Positions 36,401 through 42,169 of a stretch of DNA of 64,000 bases are shown in pieces. A program made the translations under genes and the position numbers. The notes under the pieces are model-generated. The model was not told where the DNA came from and searched no databases. It saw nothing but the letters and a program-made list of their open reading frames with translations. The stretch comes from Siphonodentalium dalli (lineage: Eukaryota; Mollusca; Scaphopoda; Gadilida; Siphonodentaliidae): contig CP136066.1 in the NCBI GenBank assembly GCA_032622095.1, positions 134,199,917 to 134,263,916 on the forward strand, given 5' to 3'. Each line of letters starts with the position of its first letter. The stretch's first letter is position 1.

Positions 36401-37238
36401 TCCTGTACAAGATGATCAGTGGCTCCAAAATGTTCACCATTGAGTAAAAATGTTACATTTGCACCAATTTACGGTATTTTAATATGTCATGTGTAAATAT
36501 CCGATGGTAGAATATTTCCTCCTTTTAGAGCCACAAGCCATGTCAACAATGCCACATGGTCCGCATTCCTGCCAAAACATTTCCAGTAATAATATAACTT
36601 TTTGTACCAGATTAGCATCGGGTATAAAAATCCGACGGTAGTAGGCCCCATCTTCACTCCTTTGGAACCACAACCTGTTTAAACAATGCCACCTGGTCAT
36701 TTTTCGGCTTTGCATGTAGCTTGGAACTTGTAGTAAAAGTGTTGAATTTACAGTTTTGTGTCGGGTATTAAGATCCGCGGTTGTTGTAACTTTACCCTCT
36801 TTTGGGCCTGAATCCACCAATACCACAAGGTCAGCTTTCCTGCCAAAAATTCCAGCTAATGTTGGAAAATTTCCTGACACAACAAATTGTTATCTGCTTG
36901 ACTATTTCGTCTTTACCATGCAAAACAAACAAAAATTATTAGTTTGACTGTGATTCTCCGCATTCAATTCCTTGTCAATCAAAAGCTTTATCGCTGTGTA
37001 CAACAACCTGCCAATTGAGTACAATTCTGTACAAAACTTCAATGTTCCTGCTCAGGTGCAAGGAGACGGCTACCGTCATGTTATGTGTTTCTAATACGGC
37101 CTAATCCATCACTACAATCATTCTCTCTTACAGGACTCAGATTCTGACGCAGGGCCAAAGAAAAAGAAAGCCCAGGTTGTCGATAGCGATGAAGAGGGAG
37201 ACGAAGGTGGTGGATGTTCTGACTCTGCATCAGACTGA
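1..37238 (+). CDS. LEO1: LEO1, Paf1 complex subunit (3' part, 12 exons, 5' incomplete)
   Basis: Spliced CDS: 1-415, 3120-3611, 4603-4716, 7428-7528, 11594-11742, 17506-17590, 18255-18373, 18852-18986, 26860-26995, 29260-29440, 34624-34733, 37134-37238. Seen: every junction has GT/AG borders, the phases agree throughout, and the sum is 2142 nt, exactly 714 codons including TGA. The product has an S/R/P-rich N-terminal region, an acidic linker, the Leo1 core (motifs [58 protein letters not shown]) and an acidic/lysine-rich tail. Known: LEO1 is a nuclear Paf1-complex subunit that binds Paf1 and promotes Pol II elongation and co-transcriptional histone modification. Human LEO1 is 666 residues; this product exceeds 713 because of the repeat-rich N-terminus. 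The start codon and promoter lie left of the window. The identification is firm; exact borders of the low-complexity exons are slightly less so. Confidence 0.95.
590..900 (+). repeat. CATGGGAACCTGTG-family repeat, two tandem units
   Basis: Two units about 165 bp apart carry TTGGCACAG-like text, then CATGGGAACCTGTG and TAATTTTGTCCGAGCTTTT. Further copies are at 1980-2150, 44626-44945, 48093-48240 and, reversed, 49020-49350. It has no coding capacity. Confidence 0.7.
1748..1815. repeat. Half copy of the double-hairpin repeat family
   Basis: It carries GGTGCAGCATTA and CCAGTGCATTCTCTTATATA, the same blocks as the fuller copies at 14452-14660, 24350-24580 and 40905-41157. Only one hairpin arm remains. 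Confidence 0.6.
1980..2150 (+). repeat. CATGGGAACCTGTG-family repeat, one unit
   Basis: A single unit with TTGGCACAGATATTTAGTAC, the CATGGGAACC block and the TTTTGTCCGAGCTTTTATTC end. Confidence 0.65.
3120..3611 (+). CDS. LEO1: LEO1 exon B: SP/RS-rich region
   Basis: Acceptor TTTTTTCAG ends at 3119; donor CAG|GTAAAA is at 3612. The exon carries phase 1 in and phase 1 out and adds 164 codons. It is rich in SPxxS, HSPxxP and RSGS motifs, less regular than exon A, with a proline-rich stretch (about 3180-3255) and a basic end (KRSRS). Human LEO1 has acidic Ser/Asp repeats here instead. The exon could be alternatively spliced because it joins 1-in, 1-out, as exon C does. Confidence 0.85.
3612..4602 (+). 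other. LEO1 intron 2
   Basis: It contains a perfect 40-bp palindrome (3729-3768) and a short duplication of CTACAGCTGAC with flanks (about 3955-4020) next to GATAG microsatellite-like text. No gene or mobile element was recognised in the remainder. Confidence 0.55.
3729..3768. repeat. Perfect 40-bp palindrome
   Basis: The left half ATTTGGAGATATCTCTAAAT is followed directly by its exact reverse complement with no loop. It could extrude as a cruciform. It is not flanked by a recognised element. Confidence 0.95.
4603..4716 (+). CDS. LEO1: LEO1 exon C: basic/acidic linker
   Basis: Acceptor TAATTTTAG ends at 4602; donor GGTAAG is at 4717. The exon encodes 38 residues including [13 protein letters not shown], the counterpart of the human LEO1 segment KRKNAIASDSEAD just before its LFGGADDISS motif. 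The KKRR cluster could serve nuclear import (inference). Phase 1 in, phase 1 out. Confidence 0.9.
4808..5715. mobile_element. Non-autonomous GGCC-ended DNA transposon, copy 1
   Basis: The terminal inverted repeats begin GGCC, then an A run, then TTTTGATTCTCAGGCA or its complement. The flanks read TAA (left) and CAA (right), consistent with a decayed 3-bp duplication. It is 908 bp and collinear with 27541-28438 (898 bp). No transposase is present. Harbinger-like assignment is inference from the 3-bp target and GG start. Confidence 0.6.
5466..6194. repeat. 97-bp inverted repeat pair
   Basis: 5466-5562 and 6098-6194 are almost exact reverse complements. The left arm belongs to the interior of the GGCC-ended element, so the right arm is either an inverted fragment of a second copy or the other terminus of a distinct element. 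The 530 bp between contains no convincing gene. Confidence 0.8.
7428..7528 (+). CDS. LEO1: LEO1 exon [13 protein letters not shown] motif
   Basis: Acceptor TTTTTACAG ends at 7427; donor CAT|GTAAGT is at 7529. The exon encodes the [12 protein letters not shown] motif, which matches the conserved human LEO1 block DLFGGADDISS, followed by an acidic segment. It ends in phase 0. A repeat remnant ends about 20 nt upstream of the acceptor. Confidence 0.93.
8627..8649. repeat. Poly-C tract
   Basis: 23 consecutive C residues, followed at about 8702 by a shorter C run. Such tracts often differ in length between alleles and between sequencing reads. Confidence 0.9.
8812..8981. mobile_element. 170-bp hairpin (foldback/MITE-like) element
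   Basis: Arm 8812-8887 (starting GGGGATAACAGTGTGG) pairs with 8903-8981 with few differences around a 15-nt loop rich in CGGCGG. Both ends are sharp at GGGG/CCCC. No target duplication was seen. Confidence 0.8.
9120..9560. other. CpG-richer intronic segment with a CRE palindrome
   Basis: This stretch has more CpG than its surroundings, including GCGCGAGCGCGCG, and a perfect TGACGTCA at 9250-9257. At 9480-9560 CGCCTT/AAGGCG recurs in both orientations. It could be an internal promoter or part of an unrecognised mobile element; no exon is visible next to it. Confidence 0.3.
10450..10530. repeat. Short tandem repeat, about 22-bp units
   Basis: GAAGTCTCCCTAAATTTCCT repeats with small changes, about three units. 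Confidence 0.7.
10790..11466 (+). pseudogene. 5'-truncated LINE 3' end with decayed ORF2 C-terminus
   Basis: Frame from 10800 to a stop at 11106-11108 encodes the C-terminal tail of a non-LTR reverse transcriptase: [17 protein letters not shown], then a Cys-x2-Cys pair (CTYC), then ETPEHFF, then KYILLTKRF. This resembles the Cys/His knuckle after the RT domain in jockey-like LINEs. An in-frame TGA at 10938-10940 stands where the last metal-binding Cys is expected. The 3' UTR ends with AATAAA (11433-11438) and an A-rich tail (11451-11466), marking the insertion's 3' end. The RT domain is absent. It lies in the LEO1 sense orientation about 130 bp before exon E. Confidence 0.75.
11594..11742 (+). 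CDS. LEO1: LEO1 exon E: start of conserved Leo1 core
   Basis: Acceptor ATTTTTGAAG ends at 11593; donor CTAG|GTACTG is at 11743. The exon begins in phase 0 and ends in phase 2. It encodes an acidic lead, then VELPRI and [14 protein letters not shown], which align with human VEIPKV and [14 protein letters not shown]. This opens the Leo1 domain that pairs with Paf1. A decayed LINE 3' end with a poly-A tail stops about 130 bp upstream. Confidence 0.95.
12425..13901. mobile_element. Harbinger-like non-autonomous element with TAA target duplication
   Basis: The ends are inverted copies of GGCCAAAAAAATATATACC, continuing into GTGTTTCYGGTGAC. TAA lies directly outside both ends (12422-12424 and 13902-13904). 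A 3-bp TAA/TTA target and G-rich termini are known traits of the PIF/Harbinger superfamily. The 1477-bp interior has no transposase-like frame, so any movement would need help in trans. Confidence 0.7.
14100..14250 (+). repeat. Fragment of the 174-bp tandem family
   Basis: Contains CCATTCTAGAGTTATTCATC and TTATAGGTATGCCCACAC, both found in the array at 30644-31745. A single partial unit. Confidence 0.65.
14452..14660. mobile_element. Double-hairpin MITE-like repeat
   Basis: Two successive hairpins are built from GTGCATTCTCTTATAT and its complement with loop text GAGGCTCCCTA. Related copies at 24350-24580 and 40905-41157 are in the opposite orientation. Confidence 0.7.
14781..16168. mobile_element. 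Possible 1.4-kb element with GTAGTGCATGGAG ends
   Basis: GTAGTGCATGGAG at the left recurs as its complement at the right. Inside both ends lies TTTCGGCTT followed by an A run and CCC, but in direct rather than inverted orientation. No target duplication is certain and no transposase frame is visible. It could also be two fragments of one repeat. Confidence 0.35.
16410..16450. mobile_element. Unpaired end of the GGCC-ended transposon family
   Basis: GAGAATCAAGTG, a T run and TTGGCC followed by TAA match the right terminus of the elements at 4808-5715 and 27541-28438. No left partner was found. Confidence 0.45.
17506..17590 (+). CDS. LEO1: LEO1 exon [12 protein letters not shown] motif
   Basis: Acceptor TTCATTCAG ends at 17505; donor AAG|GTTTAT is at 17591. 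The exon encodes [10 protein letters not shown] and [11 protein letters not shown], matching human LEO1. Its first base completes the split Arg codon. It is the shortest exon (85 nt). Confidence 0.95.
17591..18254 (+). other. LEO1 intron 6
   Basis: About 660 bp of AT-rich intron. No gene or repeat recognised. Confidence 0.6.
18255..18373 (+). CDS. LEO1: LEO1 exon G: VENAIRWR...RIVKWSDG
   Basis: Acceptor TTCTTGCCAG ends at 18254; donor CAG|GTATGT is at 18374. The exon encodes [13 protein letters not shown] and RIVKWSDG. Compared with human LEO1, about 8 residues (DEFDQPLR) are inserted between the DEEGN-K block and ESN. This lengthens a loop of the core. Confidence 0.95.
18374..18851 (+). other. 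LEO1 intron 7
   Basis: Contains the 57-bp tandem duplication at 18721-18835 and otherwise nothing recognised. Confidence 0.6.
18721..18835 (+). repeat. 57-bp tandem duplication just before exon H
   Basis: The unit starting TGTTCTGGATAAT at 18721 is repeated from 18778 with few changes and ends TGACTCCCAGAAGATTTCTT. It sits where the branch point of intron 7 would lie, so branch-site candidates are duplicated. Confidence 0.85.
18852..18986 (+). CDS. LEO1: LEO1 exon [10 protein letters not shown] motif
   Basis: Acceptor TTTATTTATAG ends at 18851; donor CAG|GTAAGT is at 18987. The exon encodes [24 protein letters not shown] and VFKTKLTFR, the best conserved part of the family. Phase 2 in, phase 2 out. 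A 57-bp tandem duplication ends only about 15 bp before the acceptor. Confidence 0.96.
21515..21664. repeat. Cluster of ATCGGAG / CTCCGAT motifs
   Basis: Eight copies of TCCGAT or ATCGGA occur in both orientations in about 150 bp. Spaced, bidirectional short motifs of this kind resemble subterminal protein-binding arrays of transposons (inference). They end about 40 bp before the nested hAT. Confidence 0.75.
21707..22599. mobile_element. Non-autonomous hAT element, nested, with 8-bp target duplication
   Basis: The ends TAGGGTTGAAACGATTA and, inverted, TAGTGTTGAAACGATTA differ at one base. TTCGCGAC flanks both sides exactly (21699-21706, 22600-22607). Subterminal GTCGACTAGTCG palindromes occur at both ends. 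An 8-bp target duplication and TAG-type ends are defining hAT traits. At 893 bp it has no transposase frame. Confidence 0.88.
24350..24580. mobile_element. Double-hairpin MITE-like repeat
   Basis: Same organisation as 40905-41157: ACCCTTCCATGACTGGAGC start, two hairpins of CATTCTCTTATATA type, then GCTGCATCAGCAC and CCATCATGAAAG. The ends are an imperfect inverted repeat. Confidence 0.7.
24712..26739. mobile_element. 2.0-kb hAT element with 8-bp target duplication
   Basis: The ends TAGGGATCTGCGAAT and, inverted, TAGGGACCTGCGAAT differ at one base. AATTAACC flanks both sides exactly (24704-24711 and 26740-26747). The right subterminal zone (26655-26730) is dense in ATCGAAT/ATCGACA motifs. No transposase-like frame is seen in 2028 bp. 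It ends 120 bp before LEO1 exon I. Confidence 0.88.
26860..26995 (+). CDS. LEO1: LEO1 exon I: PHST...SLADR
   Basis: Acceptor TTTCATTTGTAG ends at 26859; donor AAG|GTTCGT is at 26996. The exon encodes [19 protein letters not shown] and [10 protein letters not shown], matching human PHSTDSATHRKMTLSLADR and ILPMAGRDPE. An 8-bp-duplicating hAT element ends 113 bp upstream. Confidence 0.96.
27147..27520 (+). repeat. AGCTCACCTGAG-headed repeat
   Basis: The head is followed by GGGTTCATATTTGGTGTGG, then GATTTGTTCAAATGAGGTCA twice, about 125-150 bp apart. The head hairpin and microsatellite are missing in this copy. Confidence 0.7.
27541..28438. mobile_element. Non-autonomous GGCC-ended DNA transposon, copy 2
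   Basis: Ends GGCCAAACAAAAAAAG are exact inverted copies, followed by TTTTGATTCTTGGGCA-like text. 898 bp, collinear with copy 1, including the CATACAATGGTGTATGTG and CAAGTTTATTAAGTCAAATG-type segments. Left flank TTA, right flank TTT, so a target duplication is not clear. Confidence 0.68.
28975..29190 (+). repeat. Dispersed repeat also at 32380-32750 and 47770-48095
   Basis: Shared blocks include TTTAGAACTACTTGT, TTAAAGTGATTTGACAAGTA and CAGTCTTTACAGTCTGGTGA. All copies are plus-oriented. No coding capacity. Confidence 0.65.
29260..29440 (+). CDS. LEO1: LEO1 exon [10 protein letters not shown] basic/acidic helix
   Basis: Acceptor TTGATTTTAG ends at 29259; donor AAAG|GTAAGC is at 29441. The exon encodes [23 protein letters not shown], a short acidic run and AISVNAIKN, all with direct counterparts in human LEO1. 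It ends in phase 1. A mobile repeat begins only about 18 bp past the donor. Confidence 0.95.
29457..29920 (+). repeat. TCACCTGAGACGAAGTCTC-headed repeat with tandem units
   Basis: Head text TCACCTGAGACGAAGTCTC with GGTGGAGCTATAG, then GTCTGTCCATCTGTCCATCC, then units containing TTCATATTTGGTGCAGATG and CAGATTTGTTCAAATGAG. It begins about 18 bp past the donor of exon J. Confidence 0.7.
30555..31745 (+). repeat. Hairpin-headed tandem array, six 174-bp units
   Basis: A head hairpin (TTATACCCCC ... GGGGGGTATACTG, about 30565-30602) is followed by GTCC/GTCG microsatellite text, then units starting at 30644, 30818, 30994, 31168, 31342, 31515 and 31689 (spacing 173-176). Unit landmarks are GGTGTCTGTTCATGTC, GATCTCAATGAAATT and CCATTCTAGAGTTATTCATC. 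Confidence 0.85.
31825..31910. repeat. CCAGAGGGTGAATT palindromic motif
   Basis: CCAGAGGGTGAATTCAGTGA is followed by its imperfect complement (TAAATTCACCTGTTGGGG). The same motif recurs three times at 46018-46790. Confidence 0.7.
32380..32750 (+). repeat. Dispersed repeat, second copy
   Basis: Contains TTTAGAACTACTTGTCTTAA and CAGTCTTTACAGTCTGGTGA as in 28975-29190; a longer 5' part with AAAGTTTGAGAGCTGGAAGT-type text is shared with 47770. Confidence 0.65.
33184..33250. repeat. 67-bp near-perfect hairpin
   Basis: GGAAATGTTCAGATAATAAA through CAAATGG meets CCATTTG directly, then the complement ending GAACATTTCAC. Three or four mismatches, no loop. Confidence 0.85.
34624..34733 (+). CDS. LEO1: LEO1 exon K: IYSSDSD...KAKKLESDE
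   Basis: Acceptor TCTATTTTCAG ends at 34623; donor GAG|GTATCT is at 34734. The exon encodes [10 protein letters not shown] and [14 protein letters not shown], matching human IYSSDSDE and AQRLLKAKKLTSDE. The acidic serines resemble CK2 sites (inference). Confidence 0.94.
35065..35318 (-). mobile_element. tRNA-derived SINE, decayed
   Basis: On the minus strand the head reads GGGAGCTCGGTAGTCGAATG; TAGTCGAATGG (35294-35304) fits a pol III A box. A weak B box (GAGTTTGATGA, 35242-35252) is 52 bp on. The tail has GTAAAGCGCATTGGAATAAA, a form common at the 3' end of SINEs that borrow LINE tails. The head does not fold as an intact tRNA, so it is not annotated as a tRNA gene. Confidence 0.6.
35319..35407. 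repeat. 89-bp hairpin next to the SINE
   Basis: ACGTCAATTTAGTGCCCC at the left and its exact complement at the right (35390-35407) surround a 53-bp loop. It abuts the SINE head, so the two may be one insertion. Confidence 0.85.
36479..36880. repeat. Three diverged tandem units of about 130-140 bp
   Basis: Each unit has GGGTATWAAAATCCG-like text, a GTAG element, CCACAA and ATGCCACRTGGTC-type text. The minus-strand 133-codon frame over it is judged a by-product of the repeat. Confidence 0.55.
37134..37238 (+). CDS. LEO1: LEO1 terminal exon L: acidic C-tail and TGA stop
   Basis: Acceptor TCTCTCTTACAG ends at 37133; the exon starts in phase 0 and runs 35 codons to TGA at 37236-37238. The tail has a KKKK cluster followed by an acidic, serine-rich end ([10 protein letters not shown], then CSDSASD). 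The family's C-terminus is generally basic then acidic, as seen here, although the exact residues differ from human. Confidence 0.9.
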   Translation, partial: DSDSDAGPKKKKAQVVDSDEEGDEGGGCSDSASD

Positions 37239-37950
37239 TCACATAAAATCTTTAGGGGCCACACATCGTATCCATGTCATCTCTTCACATCCAGTTCTTC
37301 CTGGTGGAGGCCTGGACACTGTCGGACATTTCACATATAAAATTCTTAGGTGCCACATATCTCATTCATGTCATCTCTTCACATCCAATTATCTGTGTCA
37401 GACTGATAATGTAAAATTATTAGGTGTGACACATTCAATGAATGTTATCACTTTAGGTCCACTTCTTCCTGTCCATTCTGATCTGATTATCAGAGTATGT
37501 GTTTCATCTCTTGCCAAGTTGTGCCGCCCCCCCCCCCCCCCCCAACATCACTAATATGATGTTACCTTACCATACCTCATAGTGAGAATAGGAACTTGTT
37601 TGGCAAGTTGTTTCAAACAATGTAATGGAAGTATCATTATTTTTAACTTACAGTCCACCCTTGCGCTCACTGGTGTAATATATTCTTGATTAAAAACGTT
37701 TAAACTTTTGTCAAGACACAGAAAATTTTAATACATCAGAAAGCTTAGACCTGGGTTTCTGTCTAGACTATTTTGTAAAATGGTTCAGTGGTTTAAATAT
37801 CTTCAGGAGGATTCCATTCATAGGACTGGGCAAAGTATTATAATGTTTGATGTAGAGTTCATGATTTTCATCAAAAATACTCCACTATCTTAATTTGTGC
37901 ATTATGTAGTTATGTAGATAAAGAAATGTAAATAAAAATTGTTCACATCT
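37239..37950 (+). promoter_or_regulatory. LEO1: LEO1 3' UTR and likely poly(A) signal
   Basis: The first AATAAA after the stop codon is at 37931-37936, so the 3' UTR is probably about 700 nt. It contains a 17-nt C run (37527-37543) and, at 37787-37836, one arm of a perfect 50-bp inverted repeat whose partner is at 39181-39230. Cleavage site and length are inferred from the hexamer only. Confidence 0.5.
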
Positions 37951-37960
37951 GCCAGAGAAA

Positions 37961-38070
37961 CCTCTTATTCCCACCCACCCATACACGTTTTAGCACAGGC
38001 AGCCCGTGTGAGATACCTCTTATTCCCATCCACCCCTACACGTTTTAACACAGGCAGCCCATGTGAGATT
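37961..38070 (+). repeat. 55-bp tandem duplication
   Basis: CCTCTTATTCCCA, CACGTTTTA, CACAGGCAGCCC and TGTGAGAT recur with 55-bp spacing. Confidence 0.8.
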
Positions 38071-38179
38071 TTCCGTTATTGCACAGGAGTCAATTCACGA
38101 ATGCAAAGTTGCAGCCATCTTTGATTTCAACTTTGAATCCATCAGCACTCCCCACAGCCCGTATCATTTATTAATTTTG

Positions 38180-38620
38180 AAGGCACGATTTTTATCACCT
38201 GTAGATGGGAGCTATTGAATTTGAACAATTTTCGATGAAAAACATGGCCGTCGGCTGCCATGTTGGATTTTAATCTATGCATGACTAAAACCTTTGGCAC
38301 ACTCTACAGACCACATCACTCATCCATCATCAATTCATCACCAAACTTTATATGGGTCTTCAGGGTGAGTTGTAGATGGGAGCCATCAGTTTTGTCCGAA
38401 ATTCATAGAAAAACATGGCTGCCAGTGGTTATCTTGGATTTTACTCTTTTGCATGACTAAATTCTTCGGCACACCCTACAGGCCACATCTCTCATCCAAT
38501 CATCACCAAACTTCGGGGTGACCTCTGGATTGGAGCCATCGATTTTTCCCGAAATTTGTTATGGATTTCAAGTTTGAATCCATCGGCACACCCTGCAGCC
38601 CATATTTATTGGGGAAATGT
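38180..38620 (+). repeat. CCAAGATGG-family repeat, sense units
   Basis: Two to three units of about 180 bp with GATGGGAGC, AAAACATGGC, ATCTTGGATTTTA, TGCATGACTAAA and CACACCCTACAG. The other blocks of this family in the window are in reverse orientation (40030, 44330, 49376, 55195, 62165). Confidence 0.75.
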
Positions 38621-39230
38621 TTTAAATGAAAATAATTTCATCTACACAATACAAGACCTTCACTGCAACTTTTTTACTTGCCTTCTTTGTCATTCTATTC
38701 ATTGCTCAGCAAAAAGTTTACTCATTCTTAAGTTGAGCTAAAGTGTCACTTTCATTGTTCTTGTTGACAACCGAAAATAGTCAGAGGAAACCTTATGGAA
38801 GAAAATGAGTGAGTTAAGTTGAGTCCGGGGGGGTGCGAAGGTCGACTAATCTCTTCGACTACAAATTTTTTTCTTACATGGTGGTTATTTGGGAGACTTC
38901 TGGGTGACCTTGACCTTCCGATTGTCTCCATTTTTGGCCGTGATATTATGATTATATTTTGATAATAATAAACCATTCGCATAAATATATCACCTCTCTT
39001 TTTCCTTGTTGATTAAAATTATTTTAATTCTGATATACGTGCGCAATCTTGATTATTTCGGTGGCCATTTTGAACCGCGATTTTCAAGGGCACCGAAATC
39101 GGCCTGGCACCATGGCTCATTTTGTTCAGCATATCTCAATTATGTAAAATCATGAGTTTTTCTCAGTCCTATGAATGGAAACTTTGCCCAGTCCTATGAA
39201 TGGAATCCTCCTGAAGATATTTAAACCACT

Positions 39231-40029
39231 TTTCTTCACAAATCCCGGTAACACTATATTTTAGGTTAGTTTTACGAAAATACGTCTAGACTAAAAGCAA
39301 ATAGGACAGTACTTGTACATTTCGTAAACAAGTGCTTCACAAATGACTAACTAAATAGTTCTATTTTCGTAAAAGTTTCATCATTTTGTTGTCAAACTCT
39401 ATAAACTACATGTATAAACATTTTTTCTGTCATGTAAACAGCAATATGTTCACTTTTCCAACTGTGGGGGGGGGGGGGGGGGGGGAGACTACTGGTGATA
39501 TGGTTCTCTACCTAGTTTTGACACTATGTTTGAGCAAGGATTCATATTCTCTATCAATCCATTGGCAGCAAAAAACAACGAAACATTAACATTAGAACAG
39601 TGTTTCGTGATATTCATAGCAATGATAGCATTAAACTATATAGTCACTGGACACCATTATTATATGTGAAAATCAAAGTTCAGAAATTGACCTTTTATTT
39701 TCTGACTCCGATTCTATTCTCTGTAAATAACTCGGTTGTCTGCCTGAGATAAAATATTGTGTCGTCATAGGTATTCAGCGTCCATTATCACATCCAATAG
39801 AATGAAACAGATATTCATACTGAGTTGAATAAGATTCATCCAATGTCATGTTAATATCAGTGTCTTCTACATATTGCTTTTAGTGCAAACACACATATTT
39901 CGCCAGCAACAACAAGAAACTTTCTAAGAAACATATTTGAAAGCATATTTGCATCATTATTCCTAATCACTTGAGAGAAATGCCTAATGTTATACATAAT
40001 TGACTTCTAAATTGGTAATAAATCCTGTC
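39231..40029. other. Intergenic, no gene recognised
   Basis: AT-rich sequence with a 20-nt G run at 39466-39485. No exon or repeat recognised. Confidence 0.6.
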
Positions 40030-40560
40030 CCAGTTTCTGAACAAATAAAAAGTTTCAATGACACTGTCGCTCAACTCGGAGAGGGAATAATTTGGAAAAT
40101 GTTATGGATTGCAGTTAAAGTGAGGATTCAGAATAAGAACAGTAATACGATGAAGGGAACTACTTGATGATGAAACTAGAGGTCACCCCGAAGATTCCTA
40201 TTAAGTTTGGAATGAATCAGAATCACATGAAAAAATTTAGTTGCAGTGCGTGCCAAGAAATTAGTCATGCAATGAGTAAAATCCAAAATGCTGCCAGTGG
40301 CCATGTTCTTGAGCTGCAGGGTGTGCCGATTGATTAAAATGTGATATTCAAAATGGTTGCTGGTGGCAATGTTTTTCAACAAATTCCAAACATATTGATA
40401 GCTCCAATCTAGAGGTCACTCCAAAGATCCATATACAGTTTGGTGATGAGGAATATGGCCTTTATGGTGTACCAAAGGAAATTGTTGATGGACGCATGGG
40501 TGGATGACAGAGGCCAAACTATGGCAATAGCTCAAACTTTACTTTGAGCTAAAAATTTGT
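40030..40560 (-). repeat. CCAAGATGG-family element with terminal hairpin
   Basis: It starts near GTTTCAATGACACTGTCGC and ends with ATGGCAATAGCTCAAACTTT followed by TTGAGCTAAAAAT, a hairpin. Units contain GGTCACCCCGAAGAT and GTGTGCCGA. In reverse orientation the hairpin is the head of the element. Confidence 0.7.
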
Positions 40561-40842
40561 GTAATTTGTACAATCTAACCGATGGAACAGGCTACAGTCA
40601 TTAGTACAGGCACTGTTCCAGTTTGATACCAACATGCTCGGTTATTCACCAGTATGATAAGCTGACTGGTACTCAAACAACACATGAGTGGTGTGAAGCC
40701 ATCACAACCGTCAAATTCATACCACTTTAATAGTCGTGATAGGGTACCCCTGCTCCCCCACTCACTAGGACTTAACTTCACCCCACTCATTTTCTGCCTA
40801 ATTTTGTCCCTCAACTTTTAAGCCATATTAACATAAAAATAA

Positions 40843-40895
40843 AGTTGCCATGTGGACACCAGGCAAGATGGTGTAAAGACATGGCAACTTTGAGC
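40843..40895. repeat. Small hairpin
   Basis: AAAGTTGCCATGT and ACATGGCAACTTT pair across about 27 bp. Confidence 0.8.
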
Positions 40896-40904
40896 ATTAA
40901 CCGT

Positions 40905-41157
40905 CCAATACTGGAGCTTCCTGAAATTTTGCAAAAACCCTGTTCCAATACATTCTCTTATATATGCAAGTCTCCCATAGGGAGTCTCTTATATATAAGA
41001 GAATGCATTGGCCTTCGAATATTTACCTTGACCTTGTAAGCCAGTGCATTCTCTTATATTTCCGAGGCTCCCTATGTGAGACTCGCATATATAAGAGAAT
41101 TCTCTGACACGGGAGCTTTAATGCTGCACCAGAGCAGCACCCATCATGAAGGGGTTA
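40905..41157. mobile_element. Double-hairpin MITE-like repeat, fullest copy
   Basis: Two hairpins with CATTCTCTTATATA arms and CTCCCATAGGGAG-type tips are separated by AATATTTACCTTGACCTTGT. The end GCACCCATCATGAAGGGGTT is an imperfect complement of the start. Confidence 0.75.
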
Positions 41158-41189
41158 AAATGGTGCTTATAATAAAAAGAATACCTAGT

Positions 41190-41340
41190 AGGTATTACCT
41201 ACAGTTTTTTGTTTGAATACATGAAAGATCTCATTCATGGCTGGAAAGAAATATCAAAATTTCACTCGCGACTCATGAAGATTTGATATTTCCAGACATC
41301 ATGAGATATTTCGGCATTCAAACAAAAACTGTAGGTATTC
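41190..41340. mobile_element. 150-bp hairpin MITE
   Basis: CTACAGTTTTTTGTTTGAAT on the left pairs with ATTCAAACAAAAACTGTAG on the right, and the inner parts (CATGA, GATATTTC) also pair. No target duplication identified. Confidence 0.75.
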
Positions 41341-42169
41341 ACTATATTTGGGTCGCAGTCCCTTTCGATCCCTCAAAAGTTTTATTTTACAGAACACAGT
41401 ATGAAATTCCACAAGAAAATCAACATTGGGATTCTAGTCATATTTCAACAAGAAATGAGCAGGACTGGGTGATGTAAGTGAGGCATACCATTACCTATGA
41501 ATATTCCACCTCAACCAAACCAAAAATATCACTTAGGCTCAAAATGGTGGCCAAAATATGAATGAAAGTGTCAATGATGCTGAAGCTCAACTTCGAGAGG
41601 GGGCTAATGTTAGTTAATGGAGCAGTAAGGAATGTAGAAAGTTGGTATGTCTCTGTAATACTAAACACCCAATGGACAGCGATGATCTATTTTCATAAAT
41701 CCTTACACCATCCTTTTCATGAGTGCAAAACTTTCAACAATTCACACCTTACTTTTAAGTTCACAAGTGGAATCACACTTGATGGCACCTTGCTCACATA
41801 AACACAATGTTTTGATTTCAACCTATTAGGTCACTCCAACACAGATATGTCTTATAGAGTGATAAAGCTAATTAAGCTCAATCCATAGTCGGAGAGAAGC
41901 ACCATAGCCGTTAAATATAATATAGTTAAGAAATTAAGTAGATAAACATCAGAGCAACTCAATTTATCTGTTTATTACATTGGAACATGAGACGTAATAT
42001 ATTGTGTTAATTTTTTATTATCATTGCTCTTTTTTGTTTATTATGTTTTGTGTCAGCTGCATATTGAAAATGCATAGCAACCAATTAATATTTCACCACT
42101 AAAAACAATCAATACCTGAACAACTATTCAAGTGAGGGATGTATAGACCTGGATATAAAATATGATTGC
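41341..42169. other. Intergenic, mostly unrecognised
   Basis: Contains one 5'-type end of the CCAAGATGG family near 41560 (GAAAGTGTCAATGATGCTG). Otherwise no gene or repeat recognised. Confidence 0.5.

Larger units (their letters stand above)
34734..37133 (+). other. LEO1 intron 11
   Basis: Contains a tRNA-derived SINE (35065-35318), an adjoining hairpin (35319-35407) and a three-unit tandem repeat (36479-36880). A 133-codon minus-strand open frame over the tandem repeat has no recognised similarity. The rest is unrecognised. Confidence 0.55.
37787..39230. mobile_element. Perfect 50-bp inverted repeat spanning the LEO1 3' end
   Basis: 37787-37836 (starting AGTGGTTTAAATATCTTCAG) is the exact reverse complement of 39181-39230. 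Weaker pairing extends outward around GTCTAGAC. The 1.34-kb interior includes the LEO1 AATAAA, a 55-bp duplication (37961-38070) and part of the 'matching CCAAGATGG' repeat family. It may be a DNA transposon with terminal repeats or a local inverted duplication. Confidence 0.7.

Noticed and set aside
36479-36880. 133-codon minus-strand frame in intron 11
   Set aside because: It runs over three diverged tandem units and matches no family recognised.
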